A stretch of 10,147 bases of DNA. Source: Saccoglossus kowalevskii. Taxonomy: Eukaryota; Hemichordata; Enteropneusta; Harrimaniidae. The stretch lies in assembly GCF_000003605.2 (NCBI RefSeq), contig NW_003156255.1:24856-35002 (forward strand), written 5' to 3'. This document shows positions 1 to 8,289 of the stretch, piece after piece (the first letter of the stretch is position 1; every line of letters begins with the position of its first letter). Below the pieces are notes generated by a model that was not told the DNA's origin, did no database searches, and saw only the letters and a list, made by a program, of their open reading frames with translations. Made by a program: the position numbers and the translations under genes.

Positions 1-627
1 TAATTTTGAGGTAATCAACATTTTGGACTGAGTCTATCAATTCATAAGGTCAATTAAGAAAGCAAGATAGTCTTTTTGTTAGAAAAATTTATGAGAACTG
101 TAATTGGAACAATTCAAAAGCTATCAAACCAATATATTTGTAAAAGGTTGTTCTGAAACATAAGTGGAGAAAACAGCACTTGTATGGATCTGTACTTTTG
201 GCAAGGTTATCTCTTACACTCACAGTCAATTAAATTGTCAATTAATAATTTGAAGCATTGCCATGGAAAGAAAACTCACATTTCTGTTATATCAGTTGGG
301 TTTTTTGGGCTGAATTCAGAAAACTTTTTGCTTTTGGAAATGACCATTGTAATCTTATCTAAAGGTGTTTGTATTTAACAAACACAAGAGCTAATTCTCC
401 TTTACACCTACTTGAAGCTTGTTGTTTGTGTGTTTAACAATCAGAATTATTAATGAACTTTTGCATTTGTTATGAGAGGAGAAAATCATGCATTTTTCAC
501 AAGAAACACATTTTTTAACAAAATTTATATGACAGTACATAGAGCAAATGCCAAAGTTTTTTTATATACAAGACTAAAAAACTATCCCACTACTTAAAGC
601 AATGTTGTGAAAAAAAACATACAGATA
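1..627. other. AT-rich non-coding DNA, no CpG
   Basis: No gene, RNA or repeat is recognisable here. The one open frame of 64 codons (184-378, plus) has ordinary AT-rich composition and no known motif. Reading every line, I find no CG dinucleotide before position 648, which lies inside the MITE that follows. Such complete CpG loss fits long-term germline methylation, for example within a transcribed gene body, but no exon is visible to confirm that. Confidence 0.6.
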
Positions 628-840
628 TACTGTAGAATACTTTATTTTCGCTTGGAATTTATTTTTGCTATTTTCGATGAAGGGATGATTCCGTGAAAAT
701 AAAATCCAGCAAATATATTTTTTTTCCTATATTTCACATTCAACTCATTGAAAAATCTGTGAAAATAAATTCTATAAAGAACGCCCAAAAAGCCTTTTCA
801 GCGAAAATTAGTTCCAGCGAAAATAAAGTATTCCACAGTA
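628..840. mobile_element. MITE with TACTGT...ACAGTA terminal inverted repeats (copy 1)
   Basis: A 213-bp non-autonomous element with no coding capacity. The left end starts TACTGTAGAATACTTTATTT and the right end, read on the other strand, starts TACTGTGGAATACTTTATTT. The first 25 bases match with one mismatch, and similarity continues more weakly to about 40 bases, through TTTTCGCT and GGAA blocks. A TA dinucleotide sits at each border, consistent with either TA target duplication or TA being part of the terminus; the two cannot be separated from one copy. Internal sequence is AT-rich with several GAAAATAAA/TTTATTTTC blocks, so the element can fold on itself. It contains six CpGs while its flanks (1-627 and 841-1150) contain none, suggesting that it arrived later than the flanking DNA decayed. 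A related copy lies at 2856-3040 in the opposite orientation. The autonomous partner and superfamily are not identifiable here. Confidence 0.88.
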
Positions 841-2210
841 ATTGCTTTGAACACTTTGGCTGTGAAAGGTAGAATGAAACAACAATGAATGAAATCAATT
901 AGATATGTATACCAGTACAGTATAGGCAACAACATAAAAATAGAGCAGTACAAAATACTGGTAGATGGTGGTTACATGTACACCTTAATTTAACTAAACT
1001 TTATACATACAAAGATATGCTATAAATCTGGATTTCCCACATCACCATTGGGAAGCCTTCATTGATATCACACTAAATTATATACCACACACAAACCAGT
1101 TTGAAAGTTTGAATCAAATAACAAAACACCATGTGTGGTGCCTTGGTATTCGTATCCAAATGAGATAAAGCACATCTGAGAAATGGTTTCAAAGGACACA
1201 TACAAATAAAACCAACATGGCCTCCAGGTTGAATTCAATCACAAAACAAACTCATCAGTAACCATAATTGTGTATCCATTGTTTCTGTCTGGCATATGGT
1301 GTGTCGAGCATACAGTAATGCTGTATGTAATGCAAATTACGTGAGCCTTTGAAATTTTGTGACCTTGGTGGAGAGGTGAAAGTCGGGCATTAACTTTGCA
1401 AGCCAGCACTAAAAAATAACTGTGCAATATTTGAAGCAGTGACAATACATGGAGACCATGGGAGTGTTTGTAGTAGCAAAAAAGCAGTGATTACTGGACC
1501 CACATTCAGTGCGAAATCAGTGATGAAATATATACAGATCATTTTCTGAATTCAGTGCTTACTGAGTGGTTATATCACCAACAGTGGTTATATAAAGTGA
1601 TGATGTGCATGGGGGGAAATCGCTTTATATGTGTATAGACAACATGACAACAATTCCCATCACATGTAGTATCATGTGGTGTGCAGCAAAGCCACATTCA
1701 TTCATTTAATTATGAATAGTTTTGAGATACTATGGTGCATGCCTTTCTTCTCTTACCAAATGTCACATCTGCTATTCGTTGAATAAATACTGTTAGTGTT
1801 TTATTGAATTACAATAATGTAACTTTGATTTCAAATTTATTTCTGTATTGACTATTCCAACTTTGTGTTTTTGAGGGAAATTGTGTCTCTCAATTCAACA
1901 AACCAATTACAATCATTAGCTTTCGCTTATATGTGAACTAAGTCATAATTTTCACAAAAGGGAATCGTATGGTGAGGTGTAAAATTTAAATGACAAATGA
2001 TAGCAATACAAGAGAATGTTGTCTATTTTCCTTTCAGTATATAGATGTACATTTTTAACAATTTCTGAAATGACTATTATTAATTCTCTTGTATCTCATA
2101 AATTGGGATATTATCACCTCAATTTATTGGAATATAACATACAAATATAAGAAATCTATCATAATACAATTAACTTTTATCTGATGGTATTGTGCAATTG
2201 CCATGATAGG
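841..2210. other. Non-coding stretch, nothing recognised
   Basis: AT-rich sequence with short open frames only (for example 1239-1445, minus, 68 codons, with no recognisable motif). The only local structures are small: a direct repeat of AGTGGTTATAT at 1565-1575 and 1583-1593, a six-G run near 1611, and an imperfect palindrome ATGGTATTGTGCAATTGCCAT at 2184-2204. No CpG occurs from 841 to 1150, then a few appear around 1300-1390. It could be intronic or intergenic. Confidence 0.5.
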
Positions 2211-2400
2211 AGGTACCATAAAATCTGTATTAGAAGCCGCATCTTTTATACAAGTCGCACCCATTCTTTTTGAGCAGTTGAGCACCAAACATTCACAATT
2301 TCTCATATGTGTAGATGCTCTAATTGAAGCCGCATACCCTCTGTTGCATTGTACCATTTTAATAGAAGCCGCAGCTTCTAATACAGATTTTACAGTACTT
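2211..2400. mobile_element. Inverted-repeat element with internal GAAGCCGCA repeats
   Basis: A roughly 190-bp element bounded by an inverted repeat: 2211-2240 pairs with 2371-2400 at 26 of 30 positions, and the inner 21 bases (2220-2240 against 2371-2391, AAAATCTGTATTAGAAGC core) match at 20 of 21. Inside are three direct copies of a 13-mer of form A(A/T)T(A/T)GAAGCCGCA: 2229-2241, 2322-2334 and 2361-2373. The last copy abuts the right arm, giving a local GAAGCCGCAGCTTC palindrome. Open frames on both strands (2124-2438 minus, 2203-2502 plus) run through it, but they follow the repeat structure and match no protein I recognise, so I do not call them genes. Size, arms and lack of coding fit a MITE-like or other foldback element; the exact borders and target duplication are uncertain. 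Confidence 0.65.
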
Positions 2401-2855
2401 ATAAAGGCTTCAGAATTTTGTACAGACAATTTATCCAACAGAATACCAAAGTTGCACCTCTCAACAATAGTTGAGGATGAATTTCACTTCCTGATTGAAT
2501 AAGTTTATATTATCAAAGGAACTAATCTTAGAAATAGTTTCAATCCATTTTCTGATTGTATCTGAACAGTTATTAGGTAAGCAAAATAGCTTTAAATTGC
2601 ATACTTTTATAAACAAATAATTTAGTATCAATCATTTCATTAATCACAAGTCTACACAAACAGTAATGCATAATACAATACTCAGTTTCAATCCATTTGA
2701 GCAAACAGTTAAATAGTATGCAAATTAGCTAATTATTATGCATAATTCTTCTACAGAAACAGCAAGCACATACAAAGTTTCACTATGTGTCAGCACTAGC
2801 TCTTGCTATTTGCACATAAAAAAATATCAAGTATTGTCATCTGGCACAAAAATAT
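2401..2855. other. Non-coding DNA with a weak dispersed duplication
   Basis: AT-rich with no gene. The 15-mer AGTTTCAATCCATTT occurs at 2536-2550 and again at 2684-2698, each followed after a short gap by ACAGTTA and then by a GCAAA(A/T)TAGCT block. This suggests an old duplication with a period of about 148 bp, now largely decayed. Nothing else stands out. Confidence 0.4.
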
Positions 2856-3040
2856 TACCGTAATATACTTTATTTGGAATTAATTTTTGCTGAAACAGCT
2901 TCTTGGGTATTTTGATGAGTTGAATGTGAAATATAGGGAAAAAATTATATTCGGCTAATCTATTTTCACTGAAGCATCCCTTCAGAGAAAAAAGAGAAAC
3001 TAAATTACAAGTGGAAATACCAGTAAAGTATTATACGGTA
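2856..3040. mobile_element. MITE copy 2, inverted relative to 628-840, degraded
   Basis: A 185-bp relative of the 628-840 element, in reverse orientation. It begins TACCGTAATATACTTTA and ends in TACGGTA; the terminal 17 bases pair with two mismatches. Its interior matches the reverse complement of copy 1, most clearly in the block GATGAGTTGAATGTGAAATA (2914-2933) and the GGGAAAAAATTATATT and CATCCCTTCA segments that follow. Several CpGs of copy 1 are TG or otherwise lost here, for example TTTTCGCTGAA in copy 1 against TTTTTGCTGAA here, and CACGGAATCATCCC against CACTGAAGCATCCC. Only three CpGs remain. The copy is shorter by internal deletions and looks older than copy 1. Six bases beyond its right end lies a long A run. 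Confidence 0.8.
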
Positions 3041-3046
3041 CCATTT

Positions 3047-3068
3047 AAAAAAAAAAAAAAAAAAAAAA
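3047..3068 (+). repeat. 22-bp poly(A) run
   Basis: An uninterrupted run of 22 A residues just outside the right end of MITE copy 2. I see no SINE, LINE or processed transcript sequence directly before it, since the MITE is there, so it is a mononucleotide tract rather than evidence of retroposition. Confidence 0.9.
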
Positions 3069-3420
3069 CAGGTTTAATTTAATTGAGTATAAACTAATAC
3101 AGTCTCAAATGTCAGGACAGAGTTGCATGTGTGTCTAGTGCAGAGTAAGTAACTGCGATTGAGAAAAGAAAACTTAAAATGGCCTTTTAGTAAATTTTGA
3201 AAAAAAATTGTCAGTTATCTATATTTACTAATGACAGGGAGAATAAAGTGTATGGCCTAATACTTGTATTTCAAGCAAGCAGCCTACCCTCTTAAAAATG
3301 GTTTGATCTAACAAGCACTAACCACATACAATCTGAAATGGGCGTACCTGGCAATGTTGCTGTTTGGGTGTCAAATATAATCATGTTTGAATTATTCAAT
3401 GATATTGTTTCTTTATCTTA
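3069..3420. other. Non-coding DNA, nothing recognised
   Basis: AT-rich sequence with no open frame, motif or repeat that I can support. It ends where CpG density starts to rise. Confidence 0.45.
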
Positions 3421-3523
3421 TCTATATGGCACACCATAGCATGGTATACACGTGACTTCACTACACTGGTATATACTATTGTGAACACGATACTGGCATG
3501 ATATCGCGTGTCCTCGCCTGTCT

Positions 3524-3543
3524 GACCATGGAGCTCCATGGTC
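3524..3543. repeat. Perfect 20-bp palindrome
   Basis: GACCATGGAG followed directly by its exact reverse complement CTCCATGGTC, with no loop. It is bracketed by TCTGAC-type sequence on both sides (TCTGACC at 3521 and GTCTGAC at 3541). It may be a dimeric protein-binding site or a chance or decayed repeat end. Confidence 0.9.
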
Positions 3544-5105
3544 TGACTAGCCAGTTGTAAACATGGACCGCCAAGCTATACTAAATACACAATGACAATC
3601 TCATTCTTTATGAACATGGACGTTGTTCTAGTACAGAAGACAGACGTTTTTAATTAAATAATATGACTGACGTTTACCATATACAGTCTCTAGTTTTAGG
3701 TATAGAATGACGCATATTATTAATACACAGAATGAATGAACACGGGAGAAGGCGCATACAAGCCGTGGTATGACATGACCTCGGCGTCGGCGGCATTGTG
3801 TGGTCGCCGTGGCAGTGACCCAAATAAACCATATGTATCACAAAAACAACACACTGTGCACTAATACGCAGATTATTAATAATTAAACTTATCAAGGCTG
3901 ACATCGGAAGTATTGACACTATTATCCACAGACTGTCATGAAGTCATTTCATAAAATAATGAGAAAATCCGACACTATAAAGAGTACGGTTTCAGTGAGA
4001 GTAATTACCTATTTGACAGGACACAGCATACGTTGGCCCCTGGCGTTCTAATGCAAACTTTAAATTCACTGTCTTCTTTATTTTAAGCAAGGTGAACAAT
4101 ACCGGTAATACACAAATAGCTGCTCAGTCTGCCTGGTTACGTAACAGTGTCGCCGATTTCAAGGTTGTCACTCTGAATAAGAGGCTTTTAAAATTGCGCT
4201 TTGTCTAGATTATGCGGCGTGCAAACTACGTGTAAGCCCAGGTCTGAGATTTTCGATTTTCCAACGAACGAAAACTTTCCACGAGCTTGTCCACACAATG
4301 ACCTATTTTTTTATGTTTTCCCCAAGTAATATAGCTGAACACATGGGCTAGCTATCACGCACGATAGCCGTGTTTACATTGTATACCCAGACACTTCCAC
4401 ATAGATAAATAATACAGGGGTGATGGGATGCCACATTATACATTTTTAAACAACTGCCACACTTTTATGTTAATTTGAGTGTATTCAAATGATTATACAT
4501 GTTTATACTAAAATTATTAGAGTCCAGTGTATGTACCAGGTACATATTATCAAAATGAAACACATGCTGGATGCTAGTGTGACCCCATCTACTATGAGCG
4601 TTACAATCCGACCCCCGCCAGAAGAATGGTTAGCTCAAGTATGAATTGCTTTCACGTGCTTTCGCCAAAGTGCTGGCTGGCTGTTAAAAATACTTCTGAA
4701 AATTAATAACCAACGCGGCATACATAATAGTCATAATATTAACGTTATTGTTGTATGGGCTTGATATTTATATTATTAGTAATCTGCCGTAGTGTGTGAT
4801 TCGGGGTGTGATTGTAACAGTCGATCCTTGTGATTCAAGTATGCAAATGAACTGCAGTGGTTTCGATTCATATATTTGGGGACACCCCCTGTATTGCACT
4901 GTTACCGTTACTCGCTGTGTCACATTTCACGTTTTCAGTTCAATGTTTGTGAATACATATGCTCGGAGAAATTGCAAAATATGAACGAAAATATCGTATG
5001 TGCTACTTTGGCATTTGCCACCAGCCTTTCTTCACGGGATTCATTCATGATTCCATGAGACTGATCACGCTTCGAACATGACGGGCGAGAGTGGACGGTT
5101 GCTGT

Positions 5106-5138
5106 CCAATCACAGAGGCCTACAACGTTGCTGATTGG
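5106..5138. promoter_or_regulatory. Pair of oppositely oriented CCAAT boxes
   Basis: CCAATCA at 5106-5112 and its reverse complement TGATTGG at 5132-5138 are placed 26 bp apart in inverted orientation, in CpG-containing DNA. CCAAT(C/G)A is the core recognised by NF-Y, and paired sites are common in animal promoters. A homeodomain-type TAATTAATTA palindrome follows at 5162-5171. No gene start is visible on either side, so a regulatory role is inferred from motif content only. Confidence 0.3.
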
Positions 5139-5204
5139 CTAGCACTCAACGTCTTGATTACTAATTAATTACTTATCATGACGACCTTGATAGAATTTGA
5201 GTAA

Positions 5205-5760
5205 AATGTGAAGGGCATTTGTCCCCCAAGCCGGGGGACTACTTCCAGTGGGTGGGGGTAGGGTAGGGGTGTGCAGCCAACCTCTAGTATATCATACTCA
5301 CCTCTAAACATTTTTTTTCTATTCATATACACATTTCTAAACATAAGTGTTTTCAGCGCAAAAAAAAAAAACACCCAGCTCACAACTTTTGCAACCAGTG
5401 AGCGCATCCGCACGACTCTTGAATATAAGGACCTGTGAAAAAGTAAACTAATGCTACACACTTCTAAACAAAAACATTGATAAATTACTACCCACTTCTA
5501 AAAAAAAAAAGAAGTGATATGACACCCCATAGAATTCGCCGAATGGGGACGTGCCCCTCAAAAGGGTCTCGTTTTTTGGATTTTAGGTATAAGTATCGAC
5601 CTTATTTCTGGTCAAGATAGGTATATATAGCGGTAATATTTTTGCGATTTGGTATATTTGTGGGTCCGTATATGAGCGAATATCTCCACCTCAGATCCTG
5701 GCCTCAGATCCATATATACACCAACCCGGAAATTAAATAAGGCAGTCAACATTTAAACGG
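5205..5760. repeat. Degenerate G-run / GGTAT-rich interspersed repeat
   Basis: This block starts with a hairpin, GTCCCCC (5221-5227) pairing with GGGGGAC (5233-5239) across a 5-base loop. It continues with G-rich GGGTGGGGGTAGGGTAGGGG, runs of 12 and 10 A residues (near 5360 and 5510), and recurring CTTCTAAA or CTCTAAA blocks (near 5282, 5335, 5461, 5495). Then comes ATGGGGACGTGCCCCTCAAA and a series of GGTAT/GGGTC words (5576-5700). It resembles interspersed repeats of this type seen in aquatic invertebrate genomes, but that is recollection and not a search result. A minus-strand open frame of 98 codons (5165-5461) runs through the low-complexity sequence, carrying an F5 run from the A tract, and is not credible as a gene. 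Borders are approximate. Confidence 0.45.
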
Positions 5761-5859
5761 AAATTTGACACGGAATAGAAGAGGGCGCACATTCCTCAGT
5801 GAATTGGCTTACATGTGCTTCTATTGGAGATGCTCTTCTAATAAGGCAAATACGGTAAC

Positions 5860-5878
5860 TGTTTATTTAAAATAAACA
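5860..5878. repeat. Perfect 9-bp-arm palindrome
   Basis: TGTTTATTT, one central A, then AAATAAACA. It lies just after TACGGTA (5851-5857), the same heptamer that ends MITE copy 2, and just before the GTATAC/TGTACA cluster. It may mark the border of an element, but no partner end was found. Confidence 0.6.
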
Positions 5879-5915
5879 CCCTAACAAAATTGTACGCCCC
5901 AATAGTATATTAATT

Positions 5916-6346
5916 GTATACATATTCTGTACAAAACGTATACTTTTTTTTAAATTACGTACATTATGTGTATACAAAATTCATACAAGAAAACAGCAGT
6001 ACATTATTTGTATACACACTTTATACAAACTCATTAATGTATATTTGTTGTATACTAGAAATGTACAGACTTTTTGCATAGGATTCAATGACTAAATATT
6101 TTATAATTTACATATACATAAAATGTACAATATCATGACTAAGAAATAAAGAGTAACCACACAAATTTATGTTAGATTGATGTCAGAATGAAGTATAATT
6201 TATGTATACATTAATTGTACAAATTATTGACTTGGATCTTGACAAATATTAGTACTATTTATGTATACATAGAATGTACAAAAATTAGAATCTGAATAAA
6301 CTTAACCAGGCCCAATAATACAATATATGTATACATAAACTGTACA
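5916..6346. repeat. Left cluster of phased GTATAC / TGTACA modules
   Basis: The palindromic hexamer GTATAC occurs eight times (5916, 5938, 5970, 6010, 6050, 6204, 6263, 6329) and TGTACA six times (5928, 6062, 6124, 6216, 6275, 6341) in 431 bp. Each TGTACA starts exactly 12 bp after a GTATAC, or in one case after an ATATAC (6112), giving an 18-bp module of the form GTATACATWWWNTGTACA. Two further modules keep the 12-bp offset with a changed second half (CATACA at 5982, TATACA at 6022). Module spacing varies (40, 40, 62, 92, 59 and 66 bp), so this is an array of sites with diverged spacers and not a simple satellite. No CpG occurs from 5960 to 6977. The family is not one I recognise. Subterminal protein-binding sites of a transposable element are one possible explanation. 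Confidence 0.75.
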
Positions 6347-6911
6347 AAAATATGGAATTTAATATTCAATTAAATTCATAAGAGAGTATAAAAACATTTT
6401 TAATAGATTAATTACAGGAATACTAAACTATATTTTTGAATATCAGTAAAATTATATTTTTACTACAGTTTAATGAAATAGTTCAGTCATTATAAGAAGA
6501 GTGTATAACACATTACCCAAGAGAGTTGTTTAGAGTTTGCCTAATTTGCATATATTAAAAATTATCCTGTTTTGGATCCTAACATGTTTTATTGCCAATT
6601 TTTATGAACTTTTTCTTGATCAATTTAACTAAATTAAAATTTAATTTCCCATTATATATCAAGTTTTAGTTGAGCAAAACACAAAGAAATAAATTATTAT
6701 TTCTCTCACAACAATCAGTTTGTTGTTCATCCTTGGCTGACATATATGTCAAACAGATACAAGATAAGATGTAAATGAATGTGCCAGTCAGTCAGGTAAG
6801 CATAAACAAATCATAAATAATAATGAATTGGATCTTAGAAATAATTTCCATTGGTTAACAGCAATAAAAGGTTAGTAATAAAGTACAATACATAGAAAAC
6901 AAAAGTAAAAT
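6347..6911. other. AT-rich stretch between the left cluster and the LINE remnant
   Basis: No gene and no CpG. A 9-bp-stem, 5-base-loop hairpin lies at 6355-6377 (GAATTTAAT / ATTAAATTC). Part of this stretch may be the 3' untranslated region of the minus-strand LINE, but I see no A-tail (which would appear as a T run here) or target-site duplication that would fix the LINE 3' end. Confidence 0.4.
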
Positions 6912-7343
6912 GTCAATTATTGTTATTTCTGATTTCAAATATTTTGTATAAGTATTCACCAACTTGTCTTATTAGTACGTCTTCTCTTGAACTCATATAT
7001 TTAAATATCTGGTCATCACTTTTCAATTCTTCTGGAATATTGATATTATTAAATAGCTGTTGTCTTTCTATTTGGTACCTAAGACATTCCATGAAGAAAT
7101 GTTCTTCATTTTCAATTTTGATCTGGGAACATTGCTTACAGATTCTGTCTTCTAAAGGTATTTTGGGTTGGGTATGTCTACCCTTCTCAATTTCTAATAC
7201 ATGAATGCTTATTCTGAAACGAGTCAATAAGATTTTATGTTTCAGATTACATAAGAGCAAATATGGTTCAAAAGTATACGAGTCTTTAAACTTTATATAC
7301 GTTCCAGAACTCTGCATACCTTTGTTGAATGTTTTTTCGTATG
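6912..7343 (-). pseudogene. LINE ORF2 C-terminal domain with CCHC zinc knuckle (fragment)
   Basis: This is the best-preserved open segment (134 codons from the Met at 7317, open back to the T run). It carries EPYLLL, then LLTRFRISIHVLEIEKGRH, a stretch seen in many LINE C-terminal regions just before the zinc knuckle. The knuckle is C-x2-C-x9-H-x4-C (CKQC...EHFFMEC, coding 7084-7140), followed by RYQIERQQLF. This domain is thought to bind RNA or DNA during target-primed reverse transcription. The frame ends in a run of Asn codons and a stop at about 6912. It is a continuation of the upstream segments after a frameshift in the T run at 7344-7353, so the Met at 7317 is not a real start. Confidence 0.82.
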
Positions 7344-7353
7344 TTTTTTTTTT

Positions 7354-7560
7354 ATTTTACTGTGTGGTAAAATTTGAGGTATGACAGACGAGGACAAGTT
7401 TGTAATATTTTCGGAGACCATGTTTTTTATTGATGTAAACCAATTTAAATTTTGTTGTTTTTGTTCTTCAAAGGCTTGTTTTGTAATATTACCGTCTGGT
7501 AAGGCACTAATACGATACCAGTATTTAATAAGATTTTCCTGAATATCTACAATAGTAATG
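7354..7560 (-). pseudogene. LINE ORF2 linker segment (fragment)
   Basis: A short open segment joining the thumb-like and C-terminal parts. It reads ITIVDIQENLIKYWYRI and continues with LPDGNITKQAFEEQ and LNWFTSI before a lysine-rich stretch encoded by the poly(T) tract of the plus strand. The DIQ..LIKYWYRI pattern is typical of the region after the thumb in this type of LINE protein. It is in a different frame from both neighbours, so a frameshift lies at each side (about 7560 and 7344-7353). The segment is too short to appear as a gene by itself, and it supports the view that 6912-8475 is one continuous but broken reading frame. Confidence 0.68.
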
Positions 7561-8020
7561 GAAATTTACCAAGTTCAGCTCTGCATGCTGCATTTGAGGA
7601 GAATTTACTCACACCTAGTATTTTTTTGAAGAATTTCAAATGTATCTGTTCAATTGGTATTTTGTCCCATCTATTATTGTCTAGTATGTCATGACCTCAA
7701 GTTGTTGATCCATATAACAAAATTGGTTTAATACATATCTGGAAAAGGTACATAAATGTTCTACAGTCAGTCTCTCTTGGCATTGCTTTCAACAGTGCAT
7801 ACATTGCTCTAGTAGCTTTGTCTGCTAAACGTTGTCTTGTTTCTTGGAACTTTCCATTTGATTGTAAAGTTATACCTAAATAAATATAAGAATTGACACA
7901 ACTTATATTTTGTTCTTGGAATTGAAATAACTCTCTCTTTCTCATTGTTCCCTTTTTGAAAATCATAACTTTGGTTTTATTAAGATTTACCTGGAGTTTC
8001 CGTTTGTGGCAGTATTCAGA
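7561..8020 (-). pseudogene. LINE reverse transcriptase thumb-side segment, with in-frame stop
   Basis: After a frameshift near 8018-8026 the protein continues SEYCHKRKLQVNLNKTKVMI, with the conserved LQVN..KTK..IF signature found just after the YADD box in LINE reverse transcriptases. It goes on through YLGITLQSNGKF (the conserved YLG element) and the tail ICIKPILLYGS. At 7697-7699 a TGA replaces the codon where related proteins usually carry Trp (YGxxxWG pattern), most simply by a TGG to TGA change. The frame then resumes with GHDILDNNRWDKIPIEQ and KILGVSKFSSNAACRAELG before the next frameshift near 7560. The Met at 7966 is internal and not a start. Confidence 0.8.
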
Positions 8021-8283
8021 TATTTAATGCATTTTGCAAACCTAATTGTGTTGTTGAAATCAATACTAGGTCATCTGCATAAAATAGAGAGTTCATTTTA
8101 TAATTATTTAATGTTACCTGGTTTACTGAATCTTTTAATGTGTCATTCAAGTCATTAACATAAAGATTAATAAAAAAAAGCATTGGCCTCATAGTACATC
8201 CCTGTCTCACACCCTTATTTGTATTAAATATTGGAGATATTTTTTTGCCAAAGCGAATACATGTTTTAGTATTGTTATACATG
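8018..8283 (-). pseudogene. LINE reverse transcriptase catalytic palm with YADD box (fragment)
   Basis: This segment contains two core reverse transcriptase motifs. GVRQGC (coding 8196-8213) is the motif B element contacting template and primer, and FYADDLVLIS carries the YADD catalytic loop (coding 8070-8081) whose two Asp residues bind metal ions. Between them lies LYVNDLNDTL, normal for LINE enzymes. The segment is one base out of frame with the upstream palm part; the shift lies in the six-T run 8284-8289. It ends in a stop shortly after QNALN, at a second frameshift. Motif order and spacing match non-LTR reverse transcriptases, not retroviral or telomerase enzymes. Confidence 0.88.
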
Positions 8284-8289
8284 TTTTTT

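Larger units (their letters stand above)
3421..5170. other. CpG-rich unique-looking region, possibly promoter or unmethylated intergenic DNA
   Basis: This stretch differs in composition from the DNA before it. Between 3481 and 3840 I count 18 CpGs in 360 bases, including a TCGGCGTCGGCGGC cluster at 3781-3794, against none in 1-627. I find no repeat family in it. Short open frames (3674-3919 minus, 81 codons; 4796-4984 and 4876-5058 plus) show no motif and no convincing coding character. It holds a perfect 20-bp palindrome at 3524-3543, a GTTACGTAAC palindrome at 4136-4145 and paired CCAAT motifs near its right end. In animals with mosaic methylation, promoters and intergenic DNA keep CpG while transcribed bodies lose it, so this may be regulatory or intergenic. 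A transcription start site is not demonstrated, and an undetected exon is possible. Confidence 0.45.

Noticed and set aside
2124-2502. Overlapping open frames of 104 codons (minus) and 99 codons (plus).
   Set aside because: Both pass through the inverted-repeat element at 2211-2400, so the same repeated words are translated on each strand (KSVLEAAA in both). This is a result of the palindromic structure and not of coding.
3047-3068. Poly(A) tail of a SINE or processed pseudogene.
   Set aside because: The sequence directly before it is the end of MITE copy 2, with no retroposed transcript visible.
3674-3919. 81-codon open frame on the minus strand in the CpG-rich block.
   Set aside because: No motif, no clear splice context and no composition bias beyond that of the region; cannot be called an exon without transcript or homology evidence.
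4780-4860. Possible tRNA-like GTCGATCC segment.
   Set aside because: No convincing A box, B box or cloverleaf could be drawn.
5165-5461. 98-codon open frame on the minus strand.
   Set aside because: It runs through A-runs and G-rich low-complexity repeat sequence, giving an artificial Phe run, and has no domain that I recognise.
5916-6346. CRISPR-like array (repeats with different spacers).
   Set aside because: The repeats are only 18 bp, imperfect and irregularly spaced, in animal-type DNA with no cas genes.
6920-7204. 94-codon open frame on the plus strand.
   Set aside because: It is the antisense shadow of the LINE C-terminal domain, which shows real motifs on the minus strand.
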